A DNA stretch of 64,000 nt from Cryptomeria japonica (Eukaryota > Streptophyta > Pinopsida > Cupressales > Cupressaceae): assembly GCF_030272615.1 (NCBI RefSeq), contig NC_081414.1:6211001-6275000 (forward strand), given 5' to 3'. Below are positions 46,935 through 58,339 of this stretch, in pieces (the first letter of the stretch is position 1; each line of letters opens with the position of its first letter). The notes under the pieces were generated by a model, which searched no databases, had not been told where the DNA came from, and saw only the letters and a list, made by a program, of their open reading frames with translations. Position numbers and translations under genes: made by a program.

Positions 46935-46939
46935 GTATT

Positions 46940-48044
46940 GCAGAGTTCAGTCTTTCCTCTAGTATATTCTGGTGTGATCAAATCTTGTGCTAGTATTTTG
47001 GGATATTGTTTGGCATGGTCTTGTGTATCTTCATTTCAGATGGATCATGATTTGGTGCTCCACAAATTATTTTTCTTTGTGATAGTTGTTGATTAGTTGT
47101 ATTCCTGAGCTTCAGTTGTTGATCGATGAAGATTTGGTAAGTGGTGTTGGTGAAGTTGTTCCTGTTGATTCTAATGTGCTTGCTAGTGTTTTCTAGTCAT
47201 GTCCTATTTGTTTTGATGATCCCTATGGATCATTGTGCAATTTTTTTATGGTTTCTATGAACCGATGATGATTTTTCATGTTATGCGATATTTTTGGTGG
47301 TGTAGCAAGTTGCGGTTGATCTTCACGATATTTTTGGTGGAGTCGAGCATTTAGGAATTTGTATTAGGTCCATGTTATGTCATGTAAAATATTATATTGG
47401 TCTGGTGGTCGATCTTTGTATCATGTGATGTAATTTTGTAATTGAAGGTTGAGGGTTTAGTCGACCTTGTTATCAAGGTTGATGAATTGTATATATAGGT
47501 GATATATTCATGTAATTTAGGCGTTGATGTTGTATCTGCATTATTAGAAAGTGGTGTATGTGTGAACAAGTGATTTATCCTTCGGTATTGTGATTGTGTG
47601 GAGATTGGTGTTGCTGAGAAGACAACTATGCTTAACTAGAACTGTAATCAGGCATTTAGATGCTATTCCTTAAGTTCATTTCATCCAGATTGTAGTTTGA
47701 ATCTTGTTGTAAGTTAGTGAGACTTCCCTAAGGGTTGTAGCCTTCTGGGCCATTATCTTTTGAGAAGTGATTTCTAGGCAGTGTGGTTGAATGCATGTAT
47801 ATTCCCCATTGTAATATTTCACATACTACTATAGAGTATCATCTTACTATGGGTAGGTTCCCACCGTGGTTTTCCCCTTAACCAGGTTTTCCACATTGAA
47901 ATCTTGGTGGTGTGTGTTGTGTTGTTAATTCGCTTATATTTATTATTGTTGCAATGTATCAAATATATTTTTGTGATTAAGTTTGTAGATCCGGTGAAGA
48001 CTGATTCATCCCCCCCTTAGTCTTCCTCCTCTTTGTTGCTAACA
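46940..48044 (+). repeat. Element B 3' LTR, second part
   Basis: It resumes after the D target duplication at gcagagttcagtc and ends gttgctaaca at 48044. It aligns along its length with the E 5' LTR from about 49225. It has a C run near 48011, the cccaccgtggttttcccctt module near 47861, a dyad at 47464-47479 and a TATA box at 47490-47499. Confidence 0.9.
47490..47499 (+). promoter_or_regulatory. TATA box in element B LTR
   Basis: TATATATAGG lies 10 bases after the palindrome ACCTTGTTATCAAGGT (47464-47479). Both are conserved in the E LTR. Confidence 0.6.
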
Positions 48045-49075
48045 CTACCATCCTTCAATTAGATAGTCAACGGGGTCAAGAAAAGGACAAATGAGAAGAT
48101 GGTAGGGCAAGCCAAGCGGGCAAAAGCTAGACAGATTTTTCCAATTGGCTTAAAGAATAGGTGTTTATGTAGTGTAGAATTGCACAAGGTGCAATTTATG
48201 ATGTTACATTTTGCCCCCACTTTATCAAGTATGTCATCAAGAGATGCGAGCAAAAGTAAAGAGATAAAGTTGAAATTTTTTTACTGAGATACGAAGGGGA
48301 AGCATAATCCTCTGTCTATGCAGAGTTGCCTCCAAAGAAGAGATTTCAACCTTCATAAGATGCTACTAGGTTGTTTCATAACAAAAATGTTAGTTGCAAC
48401 CAAACATGTTAGACAAACAAAAAAAAAAATTCGATATAAAAATGATACAATTAGACATAGAGATAGCGAGATAGTGATCACTAAGATAAAAAGATTATGT
48501 CAATATGGGTAGGAATTTGTGTTATGATAGATAGCCATATAATAGAGTGATCAATGATTAATTACACAGTGGTTTGGCCCCCACAAAGATGATAAGAAAA
48601 TAAAGATCATTTGAGATAATGGTTGGACCCTCTTGAAGGCTACAAGATAATAGATCTTATTAAAGGATCATGATAACTAGATATCGAGATAAATATGAAT
48701 ATAAATATACAAAAATGCAAACATGATAGCCCTCCCTTAGAATGGTATGTAAAGATGACACACGATACCCACAACACAAAAAAAACACAAAGACCCAAGG
48801 AGATTTTATAGGTCAACATCAAAAGAACTCACAATAGTATAATTAGATTATGCATATGGTTGTGCATGAGATACTCATCATGTTTCTGTAGTTTTCAAAT
48901 CTAAAAAATTCACATGAGGAAAAAGAGAAAAAAAATTGATTCAACATGCAAGGAAGACTAAATGCCCTCAACACTTTTCATCATCCCCAAATGTTGGAAA
49001 TCAAGATACGAAAAAATATAAGAAAGATGATAAAAAGTAGAGGAAGGTCGTAACAAATAATCCCCTATTTCCAAG
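48045..49075. other. Spacer between element B and element E, no gene recognised
   Basis: These 1,031 bases separate the end of the B LTR from the start of the E LTR. I see no long open frame, no LTR boundary and no RNA gene. A perfect 8-bp hairpin, AATTGCAC-aag-GTGCAATT, lies at 48178-48196. There are A-rich stretches near 48420. It may be an older repeat or the original target DNA. Confidence 0.5.
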
Positions 49076-50339
49076 TGTTGGATTTGGTTGTTCATTGTTG
49101 CTACAAGGATATGTTGTTGTCATTGATGTCAATGAATTCTTGTGAGTTTGCAAAGATTTTTTGATTCGGTTTGCAATTTTTTTTTGTTTACCGGCTCCTG
49201 CCACTGTTCCTGTTGGTATTTCTGTCGGTATTCCCTCTGGTATATTCCGATGTGATTAAATATTGTTCTAAGATTTTGGATTATTGTTAGGGATGATCTT
49301 GTGTATCTTCATTTCAGATGGTTTGTGATTTGGTGCCCCACAAGTTATTTTTCTTTGTGATAGTTGTTGATTGGTTGTGTTCTTGAGCCTTGAGAGATTG
49401 ACCGATGAAGATTTGAAAAGAGATGATTGTCCAATTGTTACAGATGATTCTAACATGCTTGATGGTGTTTCCTAGTCATTCCTATTTGTTTTGATGATTT
49501 GCATTGATTGTTGGGTGGTTTTTTGATGATTTCTATGAACTGGTGATAATTTGTGTGTTATGTTGTATTTTTGGTGGTGTAGCATATTGTGGGTGATCTT
49601 GGCAAGATTTCCGGTGGATGTAATCATTTGGAAATTTGAATTAGGTCCATGCTATGTAATTTAAATCATAATATTGGTCTGGTGGTTGGTCTTTGTATCG
49701 TGTAATATATTTTTTGTAATTACGAATTGAGGGTTGAGGGTTTAGCTGACCTTGTTATCAAGGTTGATAATTTGTATATATAGGTGACATGCTTATGTAA
49801 TTCAAGTGTTGGTATTTGTGTCTGCATTATCAGAGAGAGGTAAATGTGTGAACAAGGATATATCATTCAATGAGGTGTTGTGGTGAGTTTGGTGTTGCAG
49901 GGTAGACAACCGTGCTTAACTGGAACTATCATCATGCATTTGTAGATGATATTATTGCAGTTCATTCCTTCCCGATTGTAGTTTGAATCATTTTGAAAGT
50001 CAGTGAGACTTCCCTGAGGGTTGTATCCTTCTGGGCATATATCTTTTGAGCAGTGATCTCTAGGCAGTGTGCCTGAATGCATGTGCATTCCCCATTGTAA
50101 TATTTTCACATACTATTGGAGAGTGTCATCTTATTATAAGTAGGTTCCCACTATGGTTTTTCCTTTACTGGGTTTTCCATGTCAAAATATTGGTGTTATG
50201 TGTTGTATTGTTAATTTTCTTATCTGTTATTATTGTGGTTTAATAGTTTATGTTTTGGAAGTTTAATTTGTTGTGCATCCGGTGAAGACTGATTCACCCC
50301 CCCCCCCCCCTCAGTCTTCCTTCTTGATTGCTACTAACA
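49076..50339 (+). repeat. Element E 5' LTR
   Basis: This 1,264-bp LTR starts tgttggatttgg and ends gctactaaca. It shares the whole layout of the B LTR, including a palindrome (49749-49764), a TATA box (49775-49784), the module near 50150 and a 14-C run near 50297. Confidence 0.92.
49775..49784 (+). promoter_or_regulatory. TATA box in element E LTR
   Basis: TATATATAGG lies 10 bases after the palindrome ACCTTGTTATCAAGGT, the same arrangement as in element B. Confidence 0.6.
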
Positions 50340-50341
50340 AT

Positions 50342-50353
50342 TGGTATCAGAGC
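50342..50353 (+). other. Element E primer binding site (initiator tRNA-Met type)
   Basis: The perfect TGGTATCAGAGC lies two bases after the 5' LTR and sets the plus orientation of E. Confidence 0.93.
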
Positions 50354-50395
50354 TAGATCCTTCGATAGAAGCTTAATCGCTTAAGGAGATTTGGG

Positions 50396-50756
50396 ATGGA
50401 AACTCAAGGTACTTTTTTCAAGAAGGACAGTTCGAGGTTTGATGGAAGCAACTACACTGTAATGAAGAAACGGATGGAGGTGCATCTGAAATGTCTTGGA
50501 TATTATTATTGAAAGATTACTAAGAATTCCTATGTTGTTCCTTAGAATGAACCATCCACTCCTAATGAGATTAAGGAAGCTAAATATAACATCAGAGTGA
50601 AGGAAGCATTACTCGGTGCCCTAATTGATTCTGAAATGACAAATGTTATGGAACTTTAGACCGCACATGAGATCTGGGTGAAACTTGAGATCTTGTATGA
50701 AGTGATGGTCAAGTGAAAGTTACCAAGTTGCAAAGTTTAAAAGGAAAGTATGAGAC
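50396..50756 (+). pseudogene. Element E gag, N-terminal part
   Basis: The ATG at 50396-50398 lies 42 bases after the primer binding site, and translation gives METQGTFFKKDSSRFDGSNY, a copia capsid start. In-frame stops occur soon after (YYY then TGA near 50510, TAG near 50544 and near 50657), and a small deletion lies near 50700. The fragment ends at gagac (50752-50756), the left target copy of F. Gag coding continues at 58340. Confidence 0.88.
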
Positions 50757-52276
50757 TGATAGTTTTGATACTTAAAGATAAGTACAGATGCCAAGCTAAT
50801 AAGATGAGAGGGGGGGGGTGAATCATACAAACTTAATCTTCCATAAAAACATCATATTCAACCTCGGTAACATATGCTTCAGTAATATAACCAAAACTAC
50901 TAAAATTGCAAACTCAAAAGCATATAAACATCATAATACTCATAACACCCCATTTAACGTGGAAACCCAAATAGGGAAAAACCACTATGGGATTTTGGAC
51001 CCACTAAGAAATATACTCTTCTAGAGTATGCTTGGTTAAAAGTAAATCCTGTTAAAGATTACAAACACATTGCTAGATGTGACCCGGTTAAGGGATTTCC
51101 CTCATATCTGTTAGGATCTTCACCTTGTTAGAAGTGACCTTGTTAAAGGATTTCAAATACTCAATCAGAATGTCACCTTGCTAGAGGGTTTTACAAATAA
51201 GACTGTTAAGTCCACTCGGTTAAGAGATTTTCTGTCACTTCACAAAATAACAATAATAAAAATCTATCTGCAACTTCATATCTAAAATTTTAAAGCAGAT
51301 TCTTATTTGCTCAATACAAATTAGGACTTATCTTGTCCATCTTCTAGGCTCTATACTCTGTTATTCAAATAGTTCTTCAAGCTTCTCTACTCGGTAATCA
51401 CTATGTAGCATCCCTATGCATACACTTGCCTGCATACATTGTTTATCAACAGTTCCTTATTTATAAACAATAGTTGACCGCTTAATCTCCTTGATCACAT
51501 TTCCAATGATCAATCATAGCCATCAGATCTTCAAACTTTGACCAGGTTCAATGTATCCTTCAATCTAAAAACATTTTACCCCACCTTGGAACTTGCATAC
51601 ATTTCTTGGAACTTGTGCTAGGGTATTACGGTTCAATCTGAGTTGTAGATCTTCCTGTCGATTTTCCTTTGCCATAGATTCTTTAACAAAATTCATTCAT
51701 GACATACCAATCATTTAATCATAGCCAGCTCATCAGCTTCCTGCATTAAATAATGCATGTAATCATTTAATGCATTCTATTAGTACTCGGTTGCAACTTG
51801 GTAAATACTAAACTTCACTCGGTAGATATTCTGTCTTCATTAACCGATAGTGATAACCTTAGGGTTTACCAACTAGGTTCCTTAGGGTTTACCGACTAGG
51901 TTCTTTGCTCGGTAACATAGTACAGTATTCACCTTACAATCAATAACATATGTATGATATAAAAACAATCTAAACATCATGATCTCATCATTGTCTAACT
52001 CAGTAATAGTTGCCCATTGAATAACTTGTTCCTCCCCTTATTCATCATATTCTTTCTGTGTCTTTTACTGACATCTTTATACTCATCAAATCATACTTCT
52101 CAAGATATGGAAACATCATACTGAATTAGAAAATCAATTTCTTGACATCAATGACAAAATAATAATATTAAGATAGTAAAACATCCTTAATCAGTTATAT
52201 CCATAATCATCAACAACCTTCTCAATATCCTTATTAAAATGCCAACAATCTATCCTTGCTTTTTATAATGCCAACA
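50757..52276 (-). repeat. Element F 3' LTR (left copy)
   Basis: It starts tgatagtttt, ends ataatgccaaca and adjoins a polypurine tract. It matches 56815-58334. A nine-G run lies near 50809. Confidence 0.94.
51458..51465 (-). promoter_or_regulatory. TATA box in element F left LTR
   Basis: TATAAATA on the minus strand in mid-LTR is identical in the other copy at 57516-57523. Confidence 0.5.
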
Positions 52277-52681
52277 ATCTCCCCCTTTGGCATTGATGGA
52301 AAAACCAATTGATTTGACCTAATTGATTCGGATTGCTGTGAGATTCTAATATGTTGAAATGCTCTCCTTCTATCATTAGAATTCTCCCCCATAAATTAGT
52401 CTTCTCTTCTTTTCTCTTCAGTCTTGCTTTTCTTCAGTCTTCTCCCCCTTTGACAACAATGCCAAAAAGTAAAGAACTAAAACATAATTTCTTCCTGTAT
52501 GAAGTGATTTCTTGTTGTTATGTATCACCTTAGTCTCGATCAGAGCATTTATGTCTTCAATTCTTGTTCCCTGTATTGTTTCCTGCACACCTTTAGAAAA
52601 CCTCCTAAAGTGTGTAAATCAACATCAACTCCTAAAGGATATTCTGTAGAGTCATCGAATTCATGCCTTCACCAAACTCGG
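52277..52681 (-). other. Element F polypurine tracts and 3' leader
   Basis: Minus-strand tracts lie near 52443 (GGGGGAGAAG), 52386 and 52279-52288, the last next to the 3' LTR. The remaining bases up to the pol stop contain no recognisable gene. Confidence 0.7.
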
Positions 52682-54163
52682 TCAGTGAGTAGAAGATAGG
52701 GGTAGGACCCCTAACTTACTTCTGAGATACTCAAAAGTGTCCCTTGGTAGTGGCTTGGTGAAGATATCTACTATTTGTTCCTTTGTGCTAACATACTCCA
52801 ACACAACTTTCTTCTCTTGAGCTTCTTCTCTAAGATAATGATATTTGATAGAGATGTGCTTTGTCTTAGAGTGCATAACAGGATTCTTTGAAATGTTAAT
52901 GGCACTAGTATTGTCACAGAATATAGTTATTGGCTCGGTAACTTTCTCATTTATACCTTCCAACAGTTGTTTGATCCATGCTATGTTGGTACAATTCAAT
53001 GTTGCAACAACGTTGCTAAGCCAACTCGCTAGTCTTTCTCCTAAAAAGAAAGCTCCTCCACTTGTGTTTTTCCTGTCATCAATGTTGCCTGCCCAATCAG
53101 CATCAGTATAAACTTTTAAATCAAAATCATTTATTTTCTGATCTACTAAGCCATAATCTTCAGTGCCTCTCAAGTATCTGAAAATTCTCTTGATTGTTGT
53201 CATGTGTGTTTCCTTAGGATCTGCAGAGAATCTTGCAACTATACCTACTGCATGTGTTATGTCTGGCCTGCTGTGAACAACAGATTGCAACTTTCCAATC
53301 ATGGATCGGTAAAGTGTCTCATCAACAGATGCAGATTCATCATTCTTTGATAGTTTATAGTTGGTAGTTATAGGAGTACTTACTGGTTTTGAATCCTCCA
53401 TTCCAAATTTCTTCAAGATTTCCTTTATGTACTTGGATTGAGTAATGAAAATCTCATCTTTCATTTGTAGTATCTGTAAACCTATAAAATACTTTATCTC
53501 ACCGATTAATGACATCTCAAATTCTTTGCTCATTTCATTTCCAAAGTTCTTACATAGAGAGTCATTTCCACAAAATATAATGTCATCAACAAATATGGCT
53601 GAGATCAGTATTCCATTTTCATCATTCTTCATGTAAATATTACTATTTTCACTTGTCCTTATAAAACCAATCTTGATTAAATAAGAGTGCAATCTTTCAT
53701 ACCATGCTCTAGGTGCTTGTTTCAGATCATATAAAGCTTTGTTCAATTTACATACCTGATCTTTATTCTTGTCTTCAACAAATCCTTCAGGTTGTTCAAT
53801 AAAAACTTCTTCTTCTAATATACCATTCAGAAATGTAGATTTGACATCCATTTGATATACCTTGAAATTCTTGTAACCAACATATGCCAACAATGTTCTT
53901 ACTCCTTCTAGTCTAGCCACAGGTGCAAAAGTCTCACCATAATCAATTCCTTCTTCTTGGGCATAACCTTTGCAAACTAGTCTTGCTTTATTTCGAATGA
54001 CCTCACCTTTTTCATTCAGCTTGTTTCTGAAAATCCACTTTGTACCGATTACATTTTTGTCCTTCGGTCTTGGGATTAGTGTCCATGCATCATTCTTCTT
54101 GATTTGATCAATCTCTTTTGTCATAGCATTTATCCAATCTTCACTGTTAAATGCCTCTTTCAC
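52682..54163 (-). pseudogene. Element F RT-RNase H, open frame with RNase H deletion
   Basis: This 493-residue minus-strand frame is the longest intact copia coding region in the window. RT runs from [19 protein letters not shown] through [37 protein letters not shown] and [11 protein letters not shown] to [18 protein letters not shown]. RNase H shows [15 protein letters not shown] and [13 protein letters not shown]. Between SWLS and VVATLNC, about 16 residues present in relatives (KKQ...AEAEY) are missing, at nucleotides near 53010-53016. That block holds the second catalytic acid of RNase H. The frame is otherwise open to the stop at 52682 (GVLPLSSTH). In life it would copy element RNA into DNA; with the deletion the RNase H step should fail. 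Confidence 0.92.
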
Positions 54164-55811
54164 TATTCTCGATTCAAATTCAGATATTAGACATGTCTTC
54201 TATCTCAGTTTGTTCCTTGTCATCACTGGATCATCCTTATCTCCTATAATCTAACTTGGTGCATGATGTCTTCTAACATATTTGGCTAATACAGGCTCGG
54301 TAGGCTCTGTATGATCTTCTTCATTACTCGGTAACTGAATATTCTCTTCATTTCCTTCTGCAATTTTCTCGGTAGGACTTGTCGGTTGAACATAGACAAA
54401 TTCATCATAATCTTTTGGTTCTTTGGAATTTCCTTCATCATTTCTTTCTGCAAATTCATCAATTTTCACATTTGCACTTTCTACTATTTTGTTAGATGAT
54501 TTTATCGAACATTTAAATGCTTTACTTCTAGAAGAATAACCAAGAAATGTTCCTTCTTCACTTTTCTGATCAAACTTGCCATTTCTATCTTCCTTGTGTA
54601 CATAGCATCTACTTCCAAAGATTTTAAAATAACTCACATTAGGTTTCTTGTCATACAGACTTTATAAGGTGTCTTCAAAGTACCTTTCTTCAGTTGTACT
54701 CGATTCAGGGTGTAAACTGTTGTGCTTATTGCTTCTCTCCAAAATGTTTGTGGCACTTTCTTTTCAATCATCAGGGTTCTGGCACAATCCACAATAGATC
54801 TATTTCTTCTCTCAGCTATTCCATTTTGATGTGGAGTTCTCAGTGCAGAGACTTGTCTTTTTATACCATGATCATTGTAGAATAAGTTGAACTCATCAAA
54901 TGTGAACTCTCCCCCTCTATCTGATCTAAGACATTTCAGTTGTCTTCCTGTTTCATTTTCAACTCTTGCCTTGTACCATTTAAACATTTGAAAATCTTCT
55001 GATTTTTCTTTTAAAAACATTACTGACATCATCCTTGAGTAATCATCCACAAATAGTATGAAATATTTATCACCATAATAACTTTGAACTTTCATAGGAC
55101 CACAAAGATCAGTGTGCACAAGATCTAAAATTCCCTTAGAAGTGTAAGACTTACTTGTAAAGCTTGATCTTGTCATTTTTCCCATCTGGCATCCTCAGCA
55201 CATAGAATTCTCAGGTTTTTCAAGACTCAGTAGACCTCTTACTCGGTGCTTCTTTCTTATTTTGATTAGGTTATCAAAATTTACATGACAAAACCTTTTA
55301 TGCCATAACCAGGTATCATCTATTTTTGCATACAAACACTTATTCTGAGTTGAGTCAAGGTGAAATGTGTTACCTTTTGTTTGTGTCCTGGTAGCAGCTA
55401 ACTTTCCATTCTTGTCATGAACTTTGAAAATTCCTTTTTAAAATTCTATTCGGTATCTTGCATTATCAAGAAGTGTTATAGATCCTTTCCCTTTTACCGA
55501 ACATGGTGCATCATTACCAAATCTTACATAGCCTCCATCATAGTCTTCTAACATAACAAACTTGTGTTTATCACCTGTCATGTGATGTGAGCATCCACTA
55601 TCTATGATCCAAGAATCATTAGTATTTATGTGAGATATAAGGGCTTTTTCTTCATACCTTTCTTCATCTGATCCATCTTTGATAGCCACATAAACTACTT
55701 CCTCTGTATCAGTTTCATCTGATTTATCATCATTGGATTCCTCATCGGCTATTAAGCATGTCTTTCTATCTCTTCTTCTGAAGTCTCGGTATCCTCTGTA
55801 ATGATTATCTT
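54164..55811 (-). pseudogene. Element F protease and integrase, decayed
   Basis: Protease shows WIIDSGCSHHMTGDKHKF near 55590. A GAG-pre region (WHKRFCHVNFDNLIK-like) follows. Integrase has MGKMTRSSFTSK, TDLCGPMKV, RSDRGGEFTFDEF and NGIAERRNRS, so Asp, Asp and Glu are all encoded. Stops and frame changes occur near 55438, 55190, 54640 and 54250. In the zinc region one Cys is lost after a stop (ENSMC, stop, GCQMGK). The C-terminal linker contains acidic Pro-rich sequence. Confidence 0.88.
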
Positions 55812-56750
55812 CTATCTATCATCTCGGTAATCTCTCTTTTCAGTAGAATCTTTGTCAGGATAGTTAGAAGCCATATGTCCTATCTTATCACAATTGAAAC
55901 ATTTCAAAGGTAGTTTTCCTTTATACTTACCTTTGCCTCTCGATAATCTTCTGGCTAATAGTGCTTCAAACTCTTCTTGCTTTCTGATTTCCTCATACAG
56001 TTTGTGTACTTCCTCCATGTTCTTGCAAAATATTTCACTTGCTCCACTATGATCTCCTTCAAAGTACTTATACTTTCTTTCATTGTAATCATTAGATTCA
56101 TCAAGATGAAAAGAACTAAATGCAGATTCAACTTTATTTACCGATGACCCACTGTTATCAAAGTTACTTAACTCAAATGCATGTAGCTTACCAATATTAG
56201 CATCTAAAGAAACTGGCATATTAGGTACAGACCTCAATTCATTGATTGCAGAGACTCGGATTGCATAAGCTGGTAGAAGGGTTCTTAACAACTTACTTGT
56301 TATATCATTTTCTTCAATAGTTCCACCTGCTCCTTTGATTTGATTGACAATCTCCTTTAGTCTTGTACTGTACTGGGTTATGTTCTCACCTTCATTCATC
56401 CTCATAGATTCAAGTTGTCCTCTTAGACTATCCACTTTTTCTCTTTGAACATGTTCATCTCCACCATACACATATATGAGCTTGTCCCACATTGCCTTTG
56501 CATCATTGCAGCCTTCAAGATCATTAAACTCTGAATCAGTTAATGCAGATGTTATTTCAATCATTGCTTGGATATGTTCTTGCTTTGCCTTTATCTCTTC
56601 CATTGTCAATGGATAGGTGCTCAGTGTAATGAAATCATTCTCCAGGTAATATACAACATATTCTCCAACTCCTGATAGGTGCAGCTTCATCCTTTTCTGC
56701 CATTTAGAGAAACTTTACGTGTTCAGCTTTGGTGCATCCCTCTTATACAT
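55812..56750 (-). pseudogene. Element F gag, nearly open
   Basis: Translation from ATG 56748-56750 gives MYKRDAPKLNT, a TAA, then SFSKWQKRMKLHLSGVGEYV. From there it is open to a stop at 55812. It includes SLRGQLESMRMNEGENITQY, IKGAGGTIEENDITSKLLRT and a knuckle CFNCDKIGHMASNYP in which the last Cys is Tyr. The early stop may be a CAA-to-TAA change. The protein would form the capsid and bind element RNA. Confidence 0.9.
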
Positions 56751-56800
56751 CTTTGGATCTTTGCCTCAAGTACCTTTAAAATTTTCTTCCGGAGTCCAAA

Positions 56801-56812
56801 GCTCTGATACTA
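56801..56812 (-). other. Element F primer binding site with one mismatch
   Basis: The minus strand reads TAGTATCAGAGC, one base off TGGTATCAGAGC, two bases inside the 5' LTR. Confidence 0.85.
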
Positions 56813-56814
56813 AT

Positions 56815-58334
56815 TGATAGTTCCGATACTTAAAGATAAGTACAGATGCCAAGCTAATAAGATGAGAGGGGGGGGGTGAATCATACAAACTTAATCTTCC
56901 ATAAAAACATCAGATTCAACCTCGATAACATATGCTTCAGTAATATAACCAAAACTGCTAAACATGCAAACTCAAAAGCATATAAACATCATAATACTCA
57001 TAACACCAGATTTAACGTGGAAACCCAAATAGGGAAAAACCACTGTGGGATTTTGGACCCACTAAGAAATATACTCTTCTAGAGTATGCTCGGTTAAAAG
57101 CAAATCCTATTAAAGATTACAAACACATTGCTAGATGTGACCCGGTTAAGGGATTTCCCTCAGATCTATTAGGATCTTCACCTTGTTAGAAGTGACCTTG
57201 TTAAAAGATTTCAAACACTCAATCAGAATGTCACCTTGCTAGAGGGTTTTACAAATAAGACTATTAAGTCCACTCGGTTAAGAGATTTTCTATCACTTCA
57301 CAAAATAACAGTAATAAAAATCTATCTGCAACTTCGCGTCTAAAATGCTAAAGCAGATTCTTATTTGCTCAATACAATTTAGGACTTATCTTGTCCATCT
57401 GCTAGGCTCTATACTCTATTATTCAAACAGTTCTTCAAGCTTTTGTGCTCGGTAATCACTATGTAGCATCCCTATGCATACACTTGCCCGCATAGATTGT
57501 TTATCAATAGTTCCTTATTTATAAACAATAGCTAACCGCTTAATCTCATTGATCACATTTCCCATGATCAATCATAGCCATCAGATCTTCAAACTTTGAC
57601 CAGGTTCAATGTATCTTTCGATCTGAAAACATTTTACCCTGCCTTGGAACTTGCATACATTTCTCGGAACTTGTGCTAGGGTATTGCGGTTCGATCTGAG
57701 CTGTAGATCTTCTTGCCGATTTTCCTTTGCCATAGATTCTTTAACAAACTTCATTCACGGCATACCAATCATTTAATCATAGCCAGCTCATCAGCTTCCT
57801 TCATTAAATAATGTATGTAATCATTTAATGCATTCTGTTATTACTTGGTTGCAACTCAGTAAATACTAAACTTCACTCGGTAGACATTATGCCTTCATTA
57901 ACTGATAGCGATAACCTTAGGGTTTACCTGCTAGGTTCCTTAGGGTTTACCGACTAGGTTCTTTGCTCGGTAACATAGTATAGTATTAACCTTACAATCA
58001 ATAACATATGTAAGATATCAAAACAATCTAAACATCATGATCTCATCATTGTCTAACTCGGTAATAGTTGCCCATTGAATAACTTATTCCTCCCCTTATT
58101 CATCATATTCTTTCTGTGTCTTTTACTGACATCTTTATACTCATCAAATCATACTTCTCAAGATATGGCAACATCATACTGAATTAGAAAATCAATTTCT
58201 TGACATCAATGACAAAATAATAATATTAAGACAGTAAAACATCCTTAATCAGTTATATCCATAATCATCAACAACCTTCTCAATATCCTTATTGAAATGC
58301 CAACAATCTCTCCTTGCTTGTTATAATGCCAATA
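56815..58334 (-). repeat. Element F 5' LTR (right copy)
   Basis: It starts tgatagttcc and ends aatgccaata, with an eight-G run near 56868. A TATA-like TATAAATA lies at 57516-57523 on the minus strand. Confidence 0.94.
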
Positions 58335-58339
58335 GAGAC

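Larger units (their letters stand above)
3661..48044 (+). mobile_element. Element B: copia host of nest 1, split by A, C and D
   Basis: B survives as 3661-4350 (RT), 12017-13200 (RNase H, purine tracts, start of the 3' LTR) and 46940-48044 (rest of the 3' LTR). Removing C with one taaat target copy joins the RT reading frame exactly. Removing D with one gtatt copy joins two LTR parts whose combined length (about 1,248 bp) matches the 1,264-bp 5' LTR of element E, which has the same sequence family. The 5' half of B lies left of the window beyond element A. Confidence 0.9.
50757..58334 (-). mobile_element. Element F: complete copia element, fairly well preserved
   Basis: F is 7,578 bp with equal-length LTRs of 1,520 bp, a primer site, gag, pol and polypurine tracts on the minus strand. 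The gagac duplication is at 50752-50756 and 58335-58339. The outer right end reads ccaata instead of ccaaca, so the terminal CA is lost there. LTR divergence is about 4 % by eye. RT and RNase H form one long open frame, but RNase H carries an in-frame deletion and the primer site a mismatch. Confidence 0.95.

Noticed and set aside
48059-48287. A small gene in the spacer between the nests
   Set aside because: Short overlapping frames on both strands have no recognisable motif and no supporting signal.
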